Positions 7,594 to 16,983 of a stretch of 64,000 nt of DNA are shown piece after piece. The stretch covers positions 2,914,001-2,978,000 of the forward strand of contig OY761144.1 of NCBI GenBank assembly GCA_963664365.1. The letters run 5' to 3'. Origin of the DNA: VXRN01 sp963664365. GTDB lineage: Bacteria > Chloroflexota > Dehalococcoidia > Lucifugimonadales > UBA1123. Each line of letters opens with the position of its first letter. The first letter of the stretch is position 1. Both the position numbers and the translations under genes were made by a program. The notes beneath the pieces are model-generated. The model saw only the letters and a list, made by a program, of their open reading frames with translations, was not told the origin of the DNA and made no database searches.

Positions 7594-8673
7594 TTAAATG
7601 CCCGGCAGTCGGGCTTGGATGATCGGTGAATCGTCGTCCGGGTCGTCGAAGCCGGACACGCCGACTCCCACTAGCCTGAACAGCCGACCGGGGCCGGTCT
7701 CGGCCCTGACCAGCGCAGACGCGGCGTCGGCTATCAGGTCGGGCGCCTGGACAGGCTCCGGCATGGTCTTCTGACGGGTGAACGTCGTGAAGTCCGACAG
7801 TCGCAGTTTCACCTTCACCGTCTTTCCCATGAGTCCGCGACGCTCCAGCGATCTCGATACGTCCCGGCTGAGCCTCCTCACCAGTTCAAGCAGCGCGTCG
7901 GGGTCGCCGGTGTCCCGCGCGAGCGTCGTCTCGGAGCTTACGGACTTCGTATCGCGGTGCGTCTGGACCTCCCTGTCGTCTTGGCCCAGCGCGAGTCTCT
8001 TGGCGTATTCGCCGTTGCGTCCCAGCGTCGGCAGCAGCCAGTCGTCGCTCAGCGCTGCCAGGTCGCCTATCGTAACTACGCCTTCGGCCTTCAGGCGCTC
8101 TTGGGTCTTGGGACCAACGCCGGGTAGGGTTCCGACGGGCAGGGGAGCGAGGAATTCGGCCTCGGTTCCGGGCGGGACAACCATCAGGCCATCGGGCTTG
8201 TCGAGGTCGGAGGCGATCTTGGCCACGGACTTGCTCGCGGCGGCGCCGACGGAGATGGTCAGCCCCAATTCCCGCTTGACGCGCTCCTTGAGGGCGCGGG
8301 CGATGTCTTCAGGGGCGCGCTCGGGCGTCACGGACTCGGTGACGTCCATGTACGCTTCGTCCATGGAAAGCGGCTCGACGAGCGGGGTGATGTCCCTGAA
8401 GATAGCCATGACCCATCGGGAGACCTCGGCGTACCGGCCGAAGCGCGCGTCCACGCGGATCAGGTCCGGGCATCGCTGGAGGGCGGTCCGCATGGGCATG
8501 GCCGACCGGACGCCGTAGCGCCGCGCCTCGTAGGACGCCGCCGCGACGACTCCTCTGCCCTCCGAGCTTCCGCCGACCGCCACCGGCTTTCCGCGCAGGT
8601 CCGGATTGTCAAGCTGCTCGACGGACGCATAGAAGGCGTCGAAGTCAGCGTGCAGTATGTGTCGTGCCGGCAT
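7594..8673 (-). CDS. dinB: DNA polymerase IV (Y-family translesion polymerase)
   Basis: A 359-residue Y-family polymerase. The N-terminal metal motif HADFDAFYASVEQ, the PLSMDEAYMDVT motif with the catalytic Asp-Glu pair, an HhH thumb region with GVGPKTQERL and a little-finger domain are all present. DinB copies damaged templates with low fidelity. The end lacks an obvious beta-clamp binding peptide of the usual QLxLF kind; it stops at IIQARLPGI. The gene converges on hicA with only 12 bases between. A promoter with an overlapping dyad lies upstream. Confidence 0.93.
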   Translation of the reverse strand: MPARHILHADFDAFYASVEQLDNPDLRGKPVAVGGSSEGRGVVAAASYEARRYGVRSAMPMRTALQRCPDLIRVDARFGRYAEVSRWVMAIFRDITPLVEPLSMDEAYMDVTESVTPERAPEDIARALKERVKRELGLTISVGAAASKSVAKIASDLDKPDGLMVVPPGTEAEFLAPLPVGTLPGVGPKTQERLKAEGVVTIGDLAALSDDWLLPTLGRNGEYAKRLALGQDDREVQTHRDTKSVSSETTLARDTGDPDALLELVRRLSRDVSRSLERRGLMGKTVKVKLRLSDFTTFTRQKTMPEPVQAPDLIADAASALVRAETGPGRLFRLVGVGVSGFDDPDDDSPIIQARLPGI

Positions 8674-8714
8674 GGCTGCTCCAGTCCTGTCGTATCGCCC
8701 CGGCGTTGCCAGAA

Positions 8715-8768
8715 TGTTTGTTCACGGAGTTTCACAAACAGGATAGCGTCGAATGGACAGAATTGCAA
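8715..8768 (-). promoter_or_regulatory. Probable dinB promoter with overlapping inverted repeat
   Basis: Read on the minus strand there is TTGCAA (8768-8763), a 17-base spacer and TATCCT (8745-8740). Immediately after comes the dyad TGTTTGT-N12-ACAAACA (8740-8715), which would cover the transcription start. A repressor bound there would block transcription. It does not look like the usual LexA box. Both the promoter and operator roles are inferred from spacing. Confidence 0.4.
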
Positions 8769-8884
8769 CCTGCCAACGTGAAAGCGCTTTGATGGTTCCG
8801 TATATCCTCTTGTAGTATGTACGCCATCGACTCGCGGCGGACGAGCTCGGGGTCGGAAGAGTCGGCAGGCATAGGAGGTGACAC

Positions 8885-9250
8885 ATGCCCAATCCCGTAG
8901 TCCACTTTGAAATCCAGTCCACGGACGCGGAGAAGACGCGGGCGTTCTTTCAGGACGTCTTCGGCTGGCAGCTAAACGTAATACCCGCGATGGGATACGC
9001 CCTGGTCGATACGGAGACCGAGTCGGGAATCGGCGGCGGGATCGGAGAGTCCCAGGACGGCCAGACTCGCGCCGTATTCTACATAGAGGTGGACGACGCT
9101 CAGGCGTACCTGGACAAGGCCGTCGAGGCGGGAGGTCAGGTCATCGTGCCGGTGACGGCGATCCCCGACGCGGTCACCATGGCCCTGTTCGCCGACCCCG
9201 CCGGAGCGATAGTCGGCCTTGTGGAGTCGGATGTTCCGGGGGCTGAGTAG
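8885..9250 (+). CDS. VOC/glyoxalase-fold protein
   Basis: A 121-residue single-module protein with the vicinal-oxygen-chelate pattern: VVHFEIQSTDAEKTRAFFQDVFGW at the start, paired beta-alpha-beta-beta-beta units and ALFADPAGAIVGLVE near the end. Members include glyoxalases, dioxygenases and binding proteins, often metal dependent. The substrate cannot be predicted. A good ribosome site (aggaggtgac) sits in front of the ATG. Standing between dinB and an MFS gene, it has no informative context. Confidence 0.8.
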   Translation: MPNPVVHFEIQSTDAEKTRAFFQDVFGWQLNVIPAMGYALVDTETESGIGGGIGESQDGQTRAVFYIEVDDAQAYLDKAVEAGGQVIVPVTAIPDAVTMALFADPAGAIVGLVESDVPGAE

Positions 9251-9347
9251 GCATCTACATGGTTGGTCGGTTTGACCGGGCGGATTGGGGGGTGGTAGCA
9301 TCCGCTGGCATTCACGCCAGCAGCGTCGAGTCGGCACGGAATCGTAA

Positions 9348-10613
9348 TTGAACCTTGCGCCACGTCTAGCCCACAGGACACCTTTCTACTATGGATGGGT
9401 AATCCTGTTCTCGGCGGGCAGTTCTCAGTTCGTCCGAAACGCGGCAGCCAGCCTGACTCTGGCCGTGTTCATGTACCCGCTGGCTGAGGAATTGGGTTGG
9501 AGTCGGACGTTGATCGCGGGCGCGGCGAGCCTAGGTGGACTGGTCGCATCTTTCGCGTCCCCCGCCGTCGGATGGCTGATCGACAGGTACGGCGCTAGGG
9601 TCGTGCTGGCCGTCAGTGTGCTCGTTCTCGGACTCTCGGCCATTTCGCTGGCGTGGGCTACAGTCCCGATCGCGTTCTATCTCGCCTACGGGACGGGCAG
9701 GGTCATCTTCTCCAGCCCGGTGCAGATCGGCGCGTCGGTGGTGGTATCGCGCTGGTTCGTCAGGCTGAGAGGTAGAGCCAACGGGATACTGACGCTGTGC
9801 CATTCGGCCGGGATGGTCGCGTTTCCGCTGGTCGCCGGCTTGGTCATCGGCGCTTGGGACTGGCAGCGGGCATGGATCGTGATTGGGGTGATGGTCTGGG
9901 CGGTGGCTCTTCTTCCCACGTCTTTGCTGATAGCGCAGCGGCCCGAGGACGTCGGGTTGACGCCGGACGGCGACGGTGAGCGGATTTCCAAGGCCGACGG
10001 CGACAAACCCGTTTCCGACGAGCCGGAGTGGACGCTGAAACAGGCCGTTTACACTCCGGCGCTGTGGATACTGGCGACGGCGACGGGCGCGCTATTTCTG
10101 ATGCAGGCGGGGACGAACATCCACTTGGCGGCGTACCTGCGCGACCAGGGTCTGGGCCAGACGGTGGCCACGCTGGGCATTACGCTAACCGCGGTCTGTG
10201 TGGGAATCGGCAGCATCATCTGGGGGTGGGTCGTGGAGAGGGTTCCCGCGAGGTACGTTCTGGCGGCGGTGGCGGCGACGATGGCCGTCGGAGCGTACCT
10301 GTTCATTAGAGTCGATACCACGCCGGAGGCGTTGGGGTACTCCGCGCTGTTCGGACTGGGCCTCGGCGGGATGCTCACCGTGCCCCCGGTGGCCTACGCG
10401 GACTATTTCGGACGCCGCTCGCTGGGAACGATCCGCGGAGTGACGGAGCCGTTCACTTCGCTGGGGCAGGCGGTCGGCGCGCTGGTGTCGGGCGCGATCT
10501 TCGATTTGAGCGGCAGGTACTACGCTGCCTTCATCGCGTTCGCGGTCGTGGGCGCGCTGACGGCGGTGGTCACGCTGATGGCGAGGCCGCCGGGGCGGTC
10601 TCGGTCCGCCTGA
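9348..10613 (+). CDS. Major facilitator superfamily transporter
   Basis: A 421-residue integral membrane protein with about 12 hydrophobic segments in two halves and a hydrophilic central loop near residue 210. The GWLIDRYGAR loop between helices 2 and 3 is the MFS signature. The overall pattern resembles the oxalate/formate antiporter and monocarboxylate group, which is only a guess at substrate. The start is TTG, and a hairpin (GCTGGC at 9304, GCCAGC at 9316) lies just upstream. The 3' end overlaps the convergent XRE-membrane gene by 44 bases. Confidence 0.85.
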   Translation: MNLAPRLAHRTPFYYGWVILFSAGSSQFVRNAAASLTLAVFMYPLAEELGWSRTLIAGAASLGGLVASFASPAVGWLIDRYGARVVLAVSVLVLGLSAISLAWATVPIAFYLAYGTGRVIFSSPVQIGASVVVSRWFVRLRGRANGILTLCHSAGMVAFPLVAGLVIGAWDWQRAWIVIGVMVWAVALLPTSLLIAQRPEDVGLTPDGDGERISKADGDKPVSDEPEWTLKQAVYTPALWILATATGALFLMQAGTNIHLAAYLRDQGLGQTVATLGITLTAVCVGIGSIIWGWVVERVPARYVLAAVAATMAVGAYLFIRVDTTPEALGYSALFGLGLGGMLTVPPVAYADYFGRRSLGTIRGVTEPFTSLGQAVGALVSGAIFDLSGRYYAAFIAFAVVGALTAVVTLMARPPGRSRSA

Positions 10614-11916
10614 CCCGGCGGATCGTCACCAGCAAGTATCCCCCGACCACCGTCACCAAGTACACGATGTTCGCCAGGGACATCCACAACATACCCAGCC
10701 GCAGCAGCTTGACGCCCTCCTCAGGAGTGTAGCCGAGCTGCTCCGCGCTTATTTCTCGCAGCGGAACGATGCGGATGCTGGCGGCGGTTAGCGCCATGTC
10801 CGTATTCACGTAAGCCGCCAGCGTCCCCAAGACTCCGAACGAACACAGGACCGTAATTACTCCAATCGCCGCCTTGAAAACGAAGCTCGCGTCCCCCAGC
10901 GACGCATCCGGCTCGTTGAGCGCGACGATCGTCGTGAACGCTCCGAATAGGATTCCAAATACGACCACGTAGAATATCCAAGAGCCAAGATTGGTAAACG
11001 TGGAGACGCTGAAATAGGCGAATAGTATCGGCGGCAGCGTCGCCCACACCGCGCGCTCGAACGCGCGCCCTCCACGATGCGATCCCTGCCGGCGTCTCCA
11101 CAACACACTGAACATGATCGAGGCGGCCAGCGACAACGCCAAGTTCGCCAGAATCGTAAGCAGGAACGGCATCGGCGTGTTCGTGTAAGCCTCGATCGTA
11201 TAGAAACCGAAGTGGTCCGCCTTCGTGAGCGCGCTTATCAGCAGAGCGCCGTTCAGCGTGAAGAACAAGGAGATGAAGAACAGGTCCACTACGTGATCAT
11301 GTTCCGCGCGCCCGTTATTGCGATTCAGCCATCTCAGCGCCCCCTGGCCGATCACGATTGCCGACGCGACCAGCGCGTAGGTCAGCAGCGCCAACGTGCC
11401 GTTCAGCCCCATCTCGTTCAGAACGAACCCCACCACCAGCGCATAGATACCCGCCGGCGCCAACCTCCGCAGCGCCTCCTTTGCTACGCCGTAAGCGTCC
11501 ACCTGAGGCTCGTCCCGGCCTGCCGAATCCATGAGGCTGCGGACATCACGCTGGATATTCTCCACCTGCGACCCCAGCGACTGCTGCGCCGCCAGCATCG
11601 CCGCCCAGCCCTCCTCTTCGCCCAGACTCTCATAGCCCGCTAGGCTCAGCATCCGGTCTATCTCAGGCTGCGGCACTCTGAGCGAGCGTCCGAAAGCGAC
11701 CAGAAACTCTCGCGGCGCAAGCCGCGCGCCGCTCTCCCAACGGCTCACGCTGGAGCGGTCCAAGTTGGTCGCGTAGTCCTCGCCGCGCTCCACCATCAGA
11801 TCGATAAGACCATCCTGGCTCAGCCGTCTGCCGCCGCTCCTCGCGTCGTCCCGGTAAGACCTGATGAGCCTTCCCACCAGGATAGCCGCGCTGTCGTCTC
11901 TATGCGAGTCGTCCAT
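10570..11916 (-). CDS. XRE-type HTH regulator fused to multi-pass membrane domain
   Basis: A 448-residue protein. The N-terminal 80 or so residues are a Cro/C1-type HTH (RLSQDGLIDLM... NLDRSSVSRWESG), followed by a linker of about 70 residues with a possible coiled coil (LGSQVENIQRDVRSLMD). About eight membrane segments then occupy the rest to residue 430. A DNA-binding domain tied to a polytopic membrane domain suggests one-component sensing at the membrane. The ligand and target are unknown. It runs convergently into the MFS gene with overlapping 3' ends. Confidence 0.75.
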   Translation of the reverse strand: MDDSHRDDSAAILVGRLIRSYRDDARSGGRRLSQDGLIDLMVERGEDYATNLDRSSVSRWESGARLAPREFLVAFGRSLRVPQPEIDRMLSLAGYESLGEEEGWAAMLAAQQSLGSQVENIQRDVRSLMDSAGRDEPQVDAYGVAKEALRRLAPAGIYALVVGFVLNEMGLNGTLALLTYALVASAIVIGQGALRWLNRNNGRAEHDHVVDLFFISLFFTLNGALLISALTKADHFGFYTIEAYTNTPMPFLLTILANLALSLAASIMFSVLWRRRQGSHRGGRAFERAVWATLPPILFAYFSVSTFTNLGSWIFYVVVFGILFGAFTTIVALNEPDASLGDASFVFKAAIGVITVLCSFGVLGTLAAYVNTDMALTAASIRIVPLREISAEQLGYTPEEGVKLLRLGMLWMSLANIVYLVTVVGGYLLVTIRRVRRTETAPAASPSA

Positions 11917-12006
11917 ATTCCACGCCCGATTTCACGAGTGCAAGCCAAAGTGTGACGCGCCTGTCACGGACATTGACCTCTCCGGTTCCGATACTTCTTA
12001 GATACC

Positions 12007-12498
12007 ATGCGCTCCCCAAAGCGTCAATGGGAGTCAGGCACAAGGATTCATAGTCCTAAGTCTCATGATATGGGTTTCCAAATGGCGCTTAATAGACGGC
12101 GGCGGCACGACAGGCCACGTAGAGAGTTGGAGTACTCCGGCAGTGTGGACGACGATCAGAAACAGATACGCCGAGCCTTAGCGAAGCTCTGGGAAGCGCA
12201 GGAGATACTCTCAGGCCTGATCGTATCACATGAAATCTCAATAGAGGACCTGCTCCAGGAAAGGGCGCAGGCCCTCGGCGGCAGGCTCACCCGAGCCGAG
12301 TTGGAGGTCATATCCAAGTTCGTCGCGGGCCGGTCGGCCAAGGCAATCGCCGAAGAGCGCGGCCTGTCCGAAAGGACCGTCAACAACCAGTTGAGAACCG
12401 GATGCCACAAGCTGGGATTCGGCGACAGGCGGGAGATGAAAGGCTGGGCCGTTGCCGCCAGACAGTTCCTGCTTACCAAGCCGCCGGAGACTGAATGA
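12007..12498 (+). CDS. LuxR-type HTH protein without receiver domain
   Basis: The C-terminal half carries a LuxR/GerE-type HTH (LTRAELEVISKFVAGRSAKAI then GLSERTVNNQL). The N-terminal half is a charged, possibly coiled-coil region and no phosphorylation or ligand domain is visible. At most 163 residues; in-frame ATGs at 12070 and 12082 could be the true start, as no clear ribosome site marks any of them. It is divergent from the XRE-membrane gene with about 90 bases between. Confidence 0.65.
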   Translation: MRSPKRQWESGTRIHSPKSHDMGFQMALNRRRRHDRPRRELEYSGSVDDDQKQIRRALAKLWEAQEILSGLIVSHEISIEDLLQERAQALGGRLTRAELEVISKFVAGRSAKAIAEERGLSERTVNNQLRTGCHKLGFGDRREMKGWAVAARQFLLTKPPETE

Positions 12499-12678
12499 AG
12501 ACGAGAGAGATTAACCAGAGAAGCGATCGGGGGCGCAGATTAGCTGTTCGGAGTAGCCTATGGTTGAAGTAACGGCCGGCTTTGTCGTATGCTGGGGCTA
12601 CGACTATTCTAGCGAGATCACTCCTCCACCCGGCAACCTTGCCTCCGTCAGTACCGGGAACATGGGTCGAGAGTAAAC

Positions 12679-13044
12679 ATGACCAGTAGAATAAGTCCTT
12701 TAATCCTGTTTGTTGTCATGGCTATTGGCATCATTAACATGTTCGTGGTCTTGATATTGCCGCCAGGAATAATATTTTGGATTTTCATCGCTGAAGGGTT
12801 GGCAGTTTTTGCGATGGGGCTTGTAATTGGATACAAACGAGGTAATTCAGCAATGATCGTGGTGGTGAGATTAGGTTTCGTTTGTTGTATTATTGGCGTA
12901 CTCTGGTATGTTATGTATTACACACCATCAACACACGATGACTTTATCGGTGTGTTGGCTCTAGTTGCATTACCCATGCTTATTGTATATATTGTTGTTG
13001 ATGATTTTATTCTTCGACCAAAAAAACGGGATGGCAACTCTTGA
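12679..13044 (+). CDS. Small AT-rich hypothetical membrane protein
   Basis: A 121-residue protein with about four hydrophobic segments and a basic C-terminus (RPKKRDGNS). No family is recognised. The gene is clearly richer in A and T than its neighbours and uses codons such as ATA and TTT freely, which points to acquisition from elsewhere. It stands immediately before the first giant TolB-repeat protein gene. Confidence 0.6.
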   Translation: MTSRISPLILFVVMAIGIINMFVVLILPPGIIFWIFIAEGLAVFAMGLVIGYKRGNSAMIVVVRLGFVCCIIGVLWYVMYYTPSTHDDFIGVLALVALPMLIVYIVVDDFILRPKKRDGNS

Positions 13045-13095
13045 ATAGAGAGACGATGCACAGAGCAGAAACACTCCAATTAAGAGGCGGTTAGG

Positions 13096-16000
13096 ATGAG
13101 TACACAAGATTCAAGCGGACAGCGAAATAGCGACGGAATTCTCGGCGGAGTGCGCCTCCGGCGGGTACTCTCGACAGTTGTCTTAGCGACCGCTATCTGC
13201 TCGATTCTCTGGCTGGCAAAGTCTCCCGATGCAGTGTCCGGCCAAAACACACCTAACGCTACTCTGAGTAGTTGCTCAGCGTCCCCTTCCAGGGCAGACA
13301 GTGGGGACTCCGTCACGATTAGTGCGAGAGCAAAGAACACCTGGTCTTACAACAAGTTCCTGTATGTCAAGTTCAAGTTCTACGATAGCCGTCAAGATTA
13401 TGTAGTCACATTGGAGGCCCCTGGCCGGATGGTTCAGGGCAACAGTTCTTACACGTTCTCGATATCGACAACGGCGGGCATCCGATATCTGCCAGCGGGT
13501 AGGAATGAAGTCGTCTGCGACCTGATCTGGATTGACTCCGACGACGAGGACATAAAGCAAGACCACAGCGGTGACGGCAGAAACGTGTCCAATGCGGTCG
13601 TTAGGGTCTCAGCGCCCACGCCTACGCCTAGGCCCACGCCCAGCTTACCTGATCTCACGGTCACAGACTTGACTGTTGATGGCAGCTCTTCGCCTTCTCA
13701 GTTCACCGTCGGAGACGAGGTTACAATCCGCGCGGTCGTCAACAACACCGGCAGTGGGGCAGCGGGCAGTTCGAGACTCGCCTACGACATTGGCAGATCC
13801 TCCCCAGTCCGCAACATCGGCGAAGATCGCGTAAAAAGCCTCGACCCGGGAGAGAGCAGTCGCGAGTCACTCACATACACCTTCATCGATGCCGATGTCG
13901 GCACTCAACGCATCTGGTTCCACGCAGATTTCGAAAATAGAGTTGAGGAGGAAGATGAAACCAACACCTTTAAGTCCAGTTCCTTCCAGGTGCTCTCACG
14001 GCCCACATCCGAGCCTGGCCAAAACACACCTAACGCTACTCTGAGTAGTTGCTCAGCGTCCCCTTCCAGGGCAGACAGTGGGGACTCCGTCACGATTAGT
14101 GCGAGAGCAAAGAACACCTGGTCTTACAACAAGTTCCTGTATGTCAAGTTCAAGTTCTACGATAGCCGTCAAGATTATGTAGTCACATTGGAGGCCCCTG
14201 GCCGGATGGTTCAGGGCAACAGTTCTTACACGTTCTCGATATCGACAACGGCGGGCATCCGATATCTGCCAGCGGGTAGGAATGAAGTCGTCTGCGACCT
14301 GATCTGGATTGACTCCGACGACGAGGACATAAAGCAAGACCACAGCGGTGACGGCAGAAACGTGTCCAATGCGGTCGTTAGGGTCTCAGCGCCCACGCCT
14401 ACGCCTAGGCCCACGCCCAGCTTACCTGATCTCACGGTCACAGACTTGACTGTTGATGGCAGCTCTTCGCCTTCTCAGTTCACCGTCGGAGACGAGGTTA
14501 CAATCCGCGCGGTCGTCAGCAACACCGGCAGTGGGGCAGCGGGCAGTTCTAGACTCACCTACTACATTGGCAGATCCTTTCCAGACCGCAAGATCGGCGA
14601 AGACGACGTAAGCAGTCTCAATCCCGGAGGGAACAGCAGCGAGTTCCTCACATACACCTTCACTGACGCCGACGTCGGCGCTCAGCGCATCTGGGTCCTC
14701 GCAGATTCCGATAATGTAGTTGAGGAGGAAGATGAAACCAACACCTTTGGGTCCAGTGCATTCCAAGTGCGCTCGCGGCCCACATCCGAGCCTGGCCAAA
14801 ACACACCTAACGCTACTCTGAGTAGTTGCTCAGCGTCCCCTTCCAGGGCAGACAATGGGGACTCCGTCACGATTAGTGCGAGAGCAAGGAACACTTGGTC
14901 TTACGACAAATTCTTGTATGTCAAGTTCAAGTTCTACGATAGTAGCAGGAGCAATGTAGGCTCGTTGGATGCCTCTGGCCGGACAGTTTCGGGCGGCAGT
15001 TCCTACACGTTCTCGATATCGACAACGGCGGGCAACCGATATCTGCCAGCGGGTAGGAATGAAGTCGTCTGCGACCTGATCTGGATTGACTCCAACGAGG
15101 ACGACCACCGGCAAGACTACAGTGGTCCAGACAGAAACGTGTCCAATGCGGTCGTTAGGGTCTCAGCGCCGCAGGACGGCCGTTCGTCCGCTACGACCAT
15201 TCACGTGGGATCCACCGCCGACGGGAACATCGATACCGCTGATGACGAGGACTATTTCAGCTTCTCGGCAAACAGCGGAAGCACCTACACCATAGAGACC
15301 TTCTTACGCTCCCTCGAGGACTCGCTTCTCGAGTTGCGCGACTCGAATGGCAGGCGTCTCGAAGACAACGACGATTGGGGGGACGGAACAAGAGCTTCCA
15401 GGATAGAGTGGACAGCCCAGAGCTCGGGCACGTATTACGTTGTGGTCAAGGGATACCAAGACTCTACCGGCACGTACCTGATTTCGCTCTCGGTAACATC
15501 GCCCCCAGAATCGCCCCCAGACATGCAGGGGCGCACAGCCTTCTCGTCGAACCGAGACGGGAACGTTGAGATATATGTGATGAACGCGGACGGCTCCAGT
15601 GTGACACGCCTCACAGACAACGAGGCGGTTGACCGGGGCGCAAGCTGGTCGCCGGACGGAGGCCGCATAGCGTTTGAGTCGGACAGAGACGGAGACTATG
15701 AGATATACGTGATGAACGCGGACGGCTCCGATGTGACACGCCTCACAGAGAACGAGGCGGTTGACCGGGGCGCAAGCTGGTCGCCGGACGGAGGCCGCAT
15801 AGCGTTTTACTCGGACAGAGACGAGGGCTTTGAGATATACGTAATGAACGCGGACGGCTCCGATGTGACACGCCTCACTGACAACGAGGCGATTGACGGG
15901 GGTCCAAGCTGGTCGCCGGACGGAGGCCGCATAGCGTTCTCCTCGCTCCGAGGCGAGAGCTTTGAGATATATGTGATGAACGCGGACGGCTCCGACCAGA

Positions 16001-16833
16001 CACGCCTCACAGAGAACGAGGAACTCGACTATTCCCCAAGCTGGTCACCGGACGGACGCAGCATAGCCTTCACGTCACGCCGAGACGGAAACGATGAGAT
16101 ATACGTGATGAACGCGGACGGCTCCGACCAGACACGCCTCACAGAGAACGAGGAACCCGACTCTTCCCCAGACTGGTCACCGGACGGACGCAGCATAGCC
16201 TTCACGTCACGCCGAGACGGAAACTATGAGATATACGTGATGAACGCGGACGGCTCCGGTCAGACTCGCCTCACAGAGAACGAGGAATACGACTCTTCCC
16301 CGAGCTGGTCGCACAGGAATGGGGGCGCCACACCGCCCGTGCCGACGACTCGAGACGACCACGGCAACGACCGGTCGTCCGCGACGGCCATTCGCATGGG
16401 ATCCATCGCCGACGGAAACATCGAGACCACCGGGGACGTGGACTATTTCAGCTTCTCAGCAGACAGCGGAATCACCTACACAATAGAGACCTTCTTGCAC
16501 TCCCTCGAGGACTCACTTCTCGAGTTGCGCGACTCGAATAGCAGGCGTCTCGCTTACAACGACGATTGGGGGGGCGGAACAGCTTCCAGGATAGAGTGGA
16601 CAGCCCAGAGCTCGGGCACGTATTACGTTGTGGTCAAGGGATACCAGCACCATACCGGCACGTATCAGCTATTGCTCTCGGCAGCATCGCCCCCAGACCG
16701 GCAGGGTCGCATAGCCTTCTCGTCGTACCGAGACGGGAACTGGGAGATATACGTGATGAACGCCGACGGCTCAGGCGTCACCCGCATCACCGACAACTCG
16801 GCGGATGACCGGGTCCCAAGCTGGTCGCCCTAA
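13096..16833 (+). CDS. Giant exported protein with repeated CARDB-like, PPC and TolB-propeller modules
   Basis: A 1245-residue protein. A basic N-terminus and a hydrophobic segment (about residues 22-40) suggest export. Three copies of a beta-sandwich module starting NTPNATLSSCSASPSRA follow, the first two each joined by a TPRPTP linker to a CARDB-like domain (LPDLTVTDLTVDG). Next is a pre-peptidase C-terminal (PPC) domain, six TolB/PD40 repeats with EIYVMNADGS, a second PPC domain and one last PD40 repeat. All are extracellular binding folds; no enzyme is visible. At DNA level the first modules are repeated every 777 bases. Likely a surface or secreted adhesive/binding protein. Confidence 0.85.
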   Translation: MSTQDSSGQRNSDGILGGVRLRRVLSTVVLATAICSILWLAKSPDAVSGQNTPNATLSSCSASPSRADSGDSVTISARAKNTWSYNKFLYVKFKFYDSRQDYVVTLEAPGRMVQGNSSYTFSISTTAGIRYLPAGRNEVVCDLIWIDSDDEDIKQDHSGDGRNVSNAVVRVSAPTPTPRPTPSLPDLTVTDLTVDGSSSPSQFTVGDEVTIRAVVNNTGSGAAGSSRLAYDIGRSSPVRNIGEDRVKSLDPGESSRESLTYTFIDADVGTQRIWFHADFENRVEEEDETNTFKSSSFQVLSRPTSEPGQNTPNATLSSCSASPSRADSGDSVTISARAKNTWSYNKFLYVKFKFYDSRQDYVVTLEAPGRMVQGNSSYTFSISTTAGIRYLPAGRNEVVCDLIWIDSDDEDIKQDHSGDGRNVSNAVVRVSAPTPTPRPTPSLPDLTVTDLTVDGSSSPSQFTVGDEVTIRAVVSNTGSGAAGSSRLTYYIGRSFPDRKIGEDDVSSLNPGGNSSEFLTYTFTDADVGAQRIWVLADSDNVVEEEDETNTFGSSAFQVRSRPTSEPGQNTPNATLSSCSASPSRADNGDSVTISARARNTWSYDKFLYVKFKFYDSSRSNVGSLDASGRTVSGGSSYTFSISTTAGNRYLPAGRNEVVCDLIWIDSNEDDHRQDYSGPDRNVSNAVVRVSAPQDGRSSATTIHVGSTADGNIDTADDEDYFSFSANSGSTYTIETFLRSLEDSLLELRDSNGRRLEDNDDWGDGTRASRIEWTAQSSGTYYVVVKGYQDSTGTYLISLSVTSPPESPPDMQGRTAFSSNRDGNVEIYVMNADGSSVTRLTDNEAVDRGASWSPDGGRIAFESDRDGDYEIYVMNADGSDVTRLTENEAVDRGASWSPDGGRIAFYSDRDEGFEIYVMNADGSDVTRLTDNEAIDGGPSWSPDGGRIAFSSLRGESFEIYVMNADGSDQTRLTENEELDYSPSWSPDGRSIAFTSRRDGNDEIYVMNADGSDQTRLTENEEPDSSPDWSPDGRSIAFTSRRDGNYEIYVMNADGSGQTRLTENEEYDSSPSWSHRNGGATPPVPTTRDDHGNDRSSATAIRMGSIADGNIETTGDVDYFSFSADSGITYTIETFLHSLEDSLLELRDSNSRRLAYNDDWGGGTASRIEWTAQSSGTYYVVVKGYQHHTGTYQLLLSAASPPDRQGRIAFSSYRDGNWEIYVMNADGSGVTRITDNSADDRVPSWSP
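13241..15175 (+). repeat. Tandem 777-bp intragenic repeat (two full units and one partial)
   Basis: Units start at 13241, 14018 and 14795, exactly 777 bases apart. By eye, 13241-13741 and 14018-14518 are identical over about 500 bases, while the 3' parts of the units (CARDB-like domains) differ. The third unit is more diverged and stops before the CARDB part. Identity confined to the 5' two thirds suggests recent gene conversion or duplication. Confidence 0.85.
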
Positions 16834-16983
16834 GAATTGCGCGCCCCTAGTCCGCATCACCCAGGCCCAATCGGATGGCGGGCGCTGTGTTCATAGGGGC
16901 CGTAGGGGATTGTTGTAAGTCGAGTGAGCTCACAAACTGATGCTGGAGTACAAAGTCGAATTGATCTGATACGGAGAGACCAG

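Noticed and set aside
13241..15175. 777-bp repeats considered as an inserted mobile element
   Set aside because: They are in frame within one protein and correspond to whole domains, with no terminal inverted repeats or transposase.
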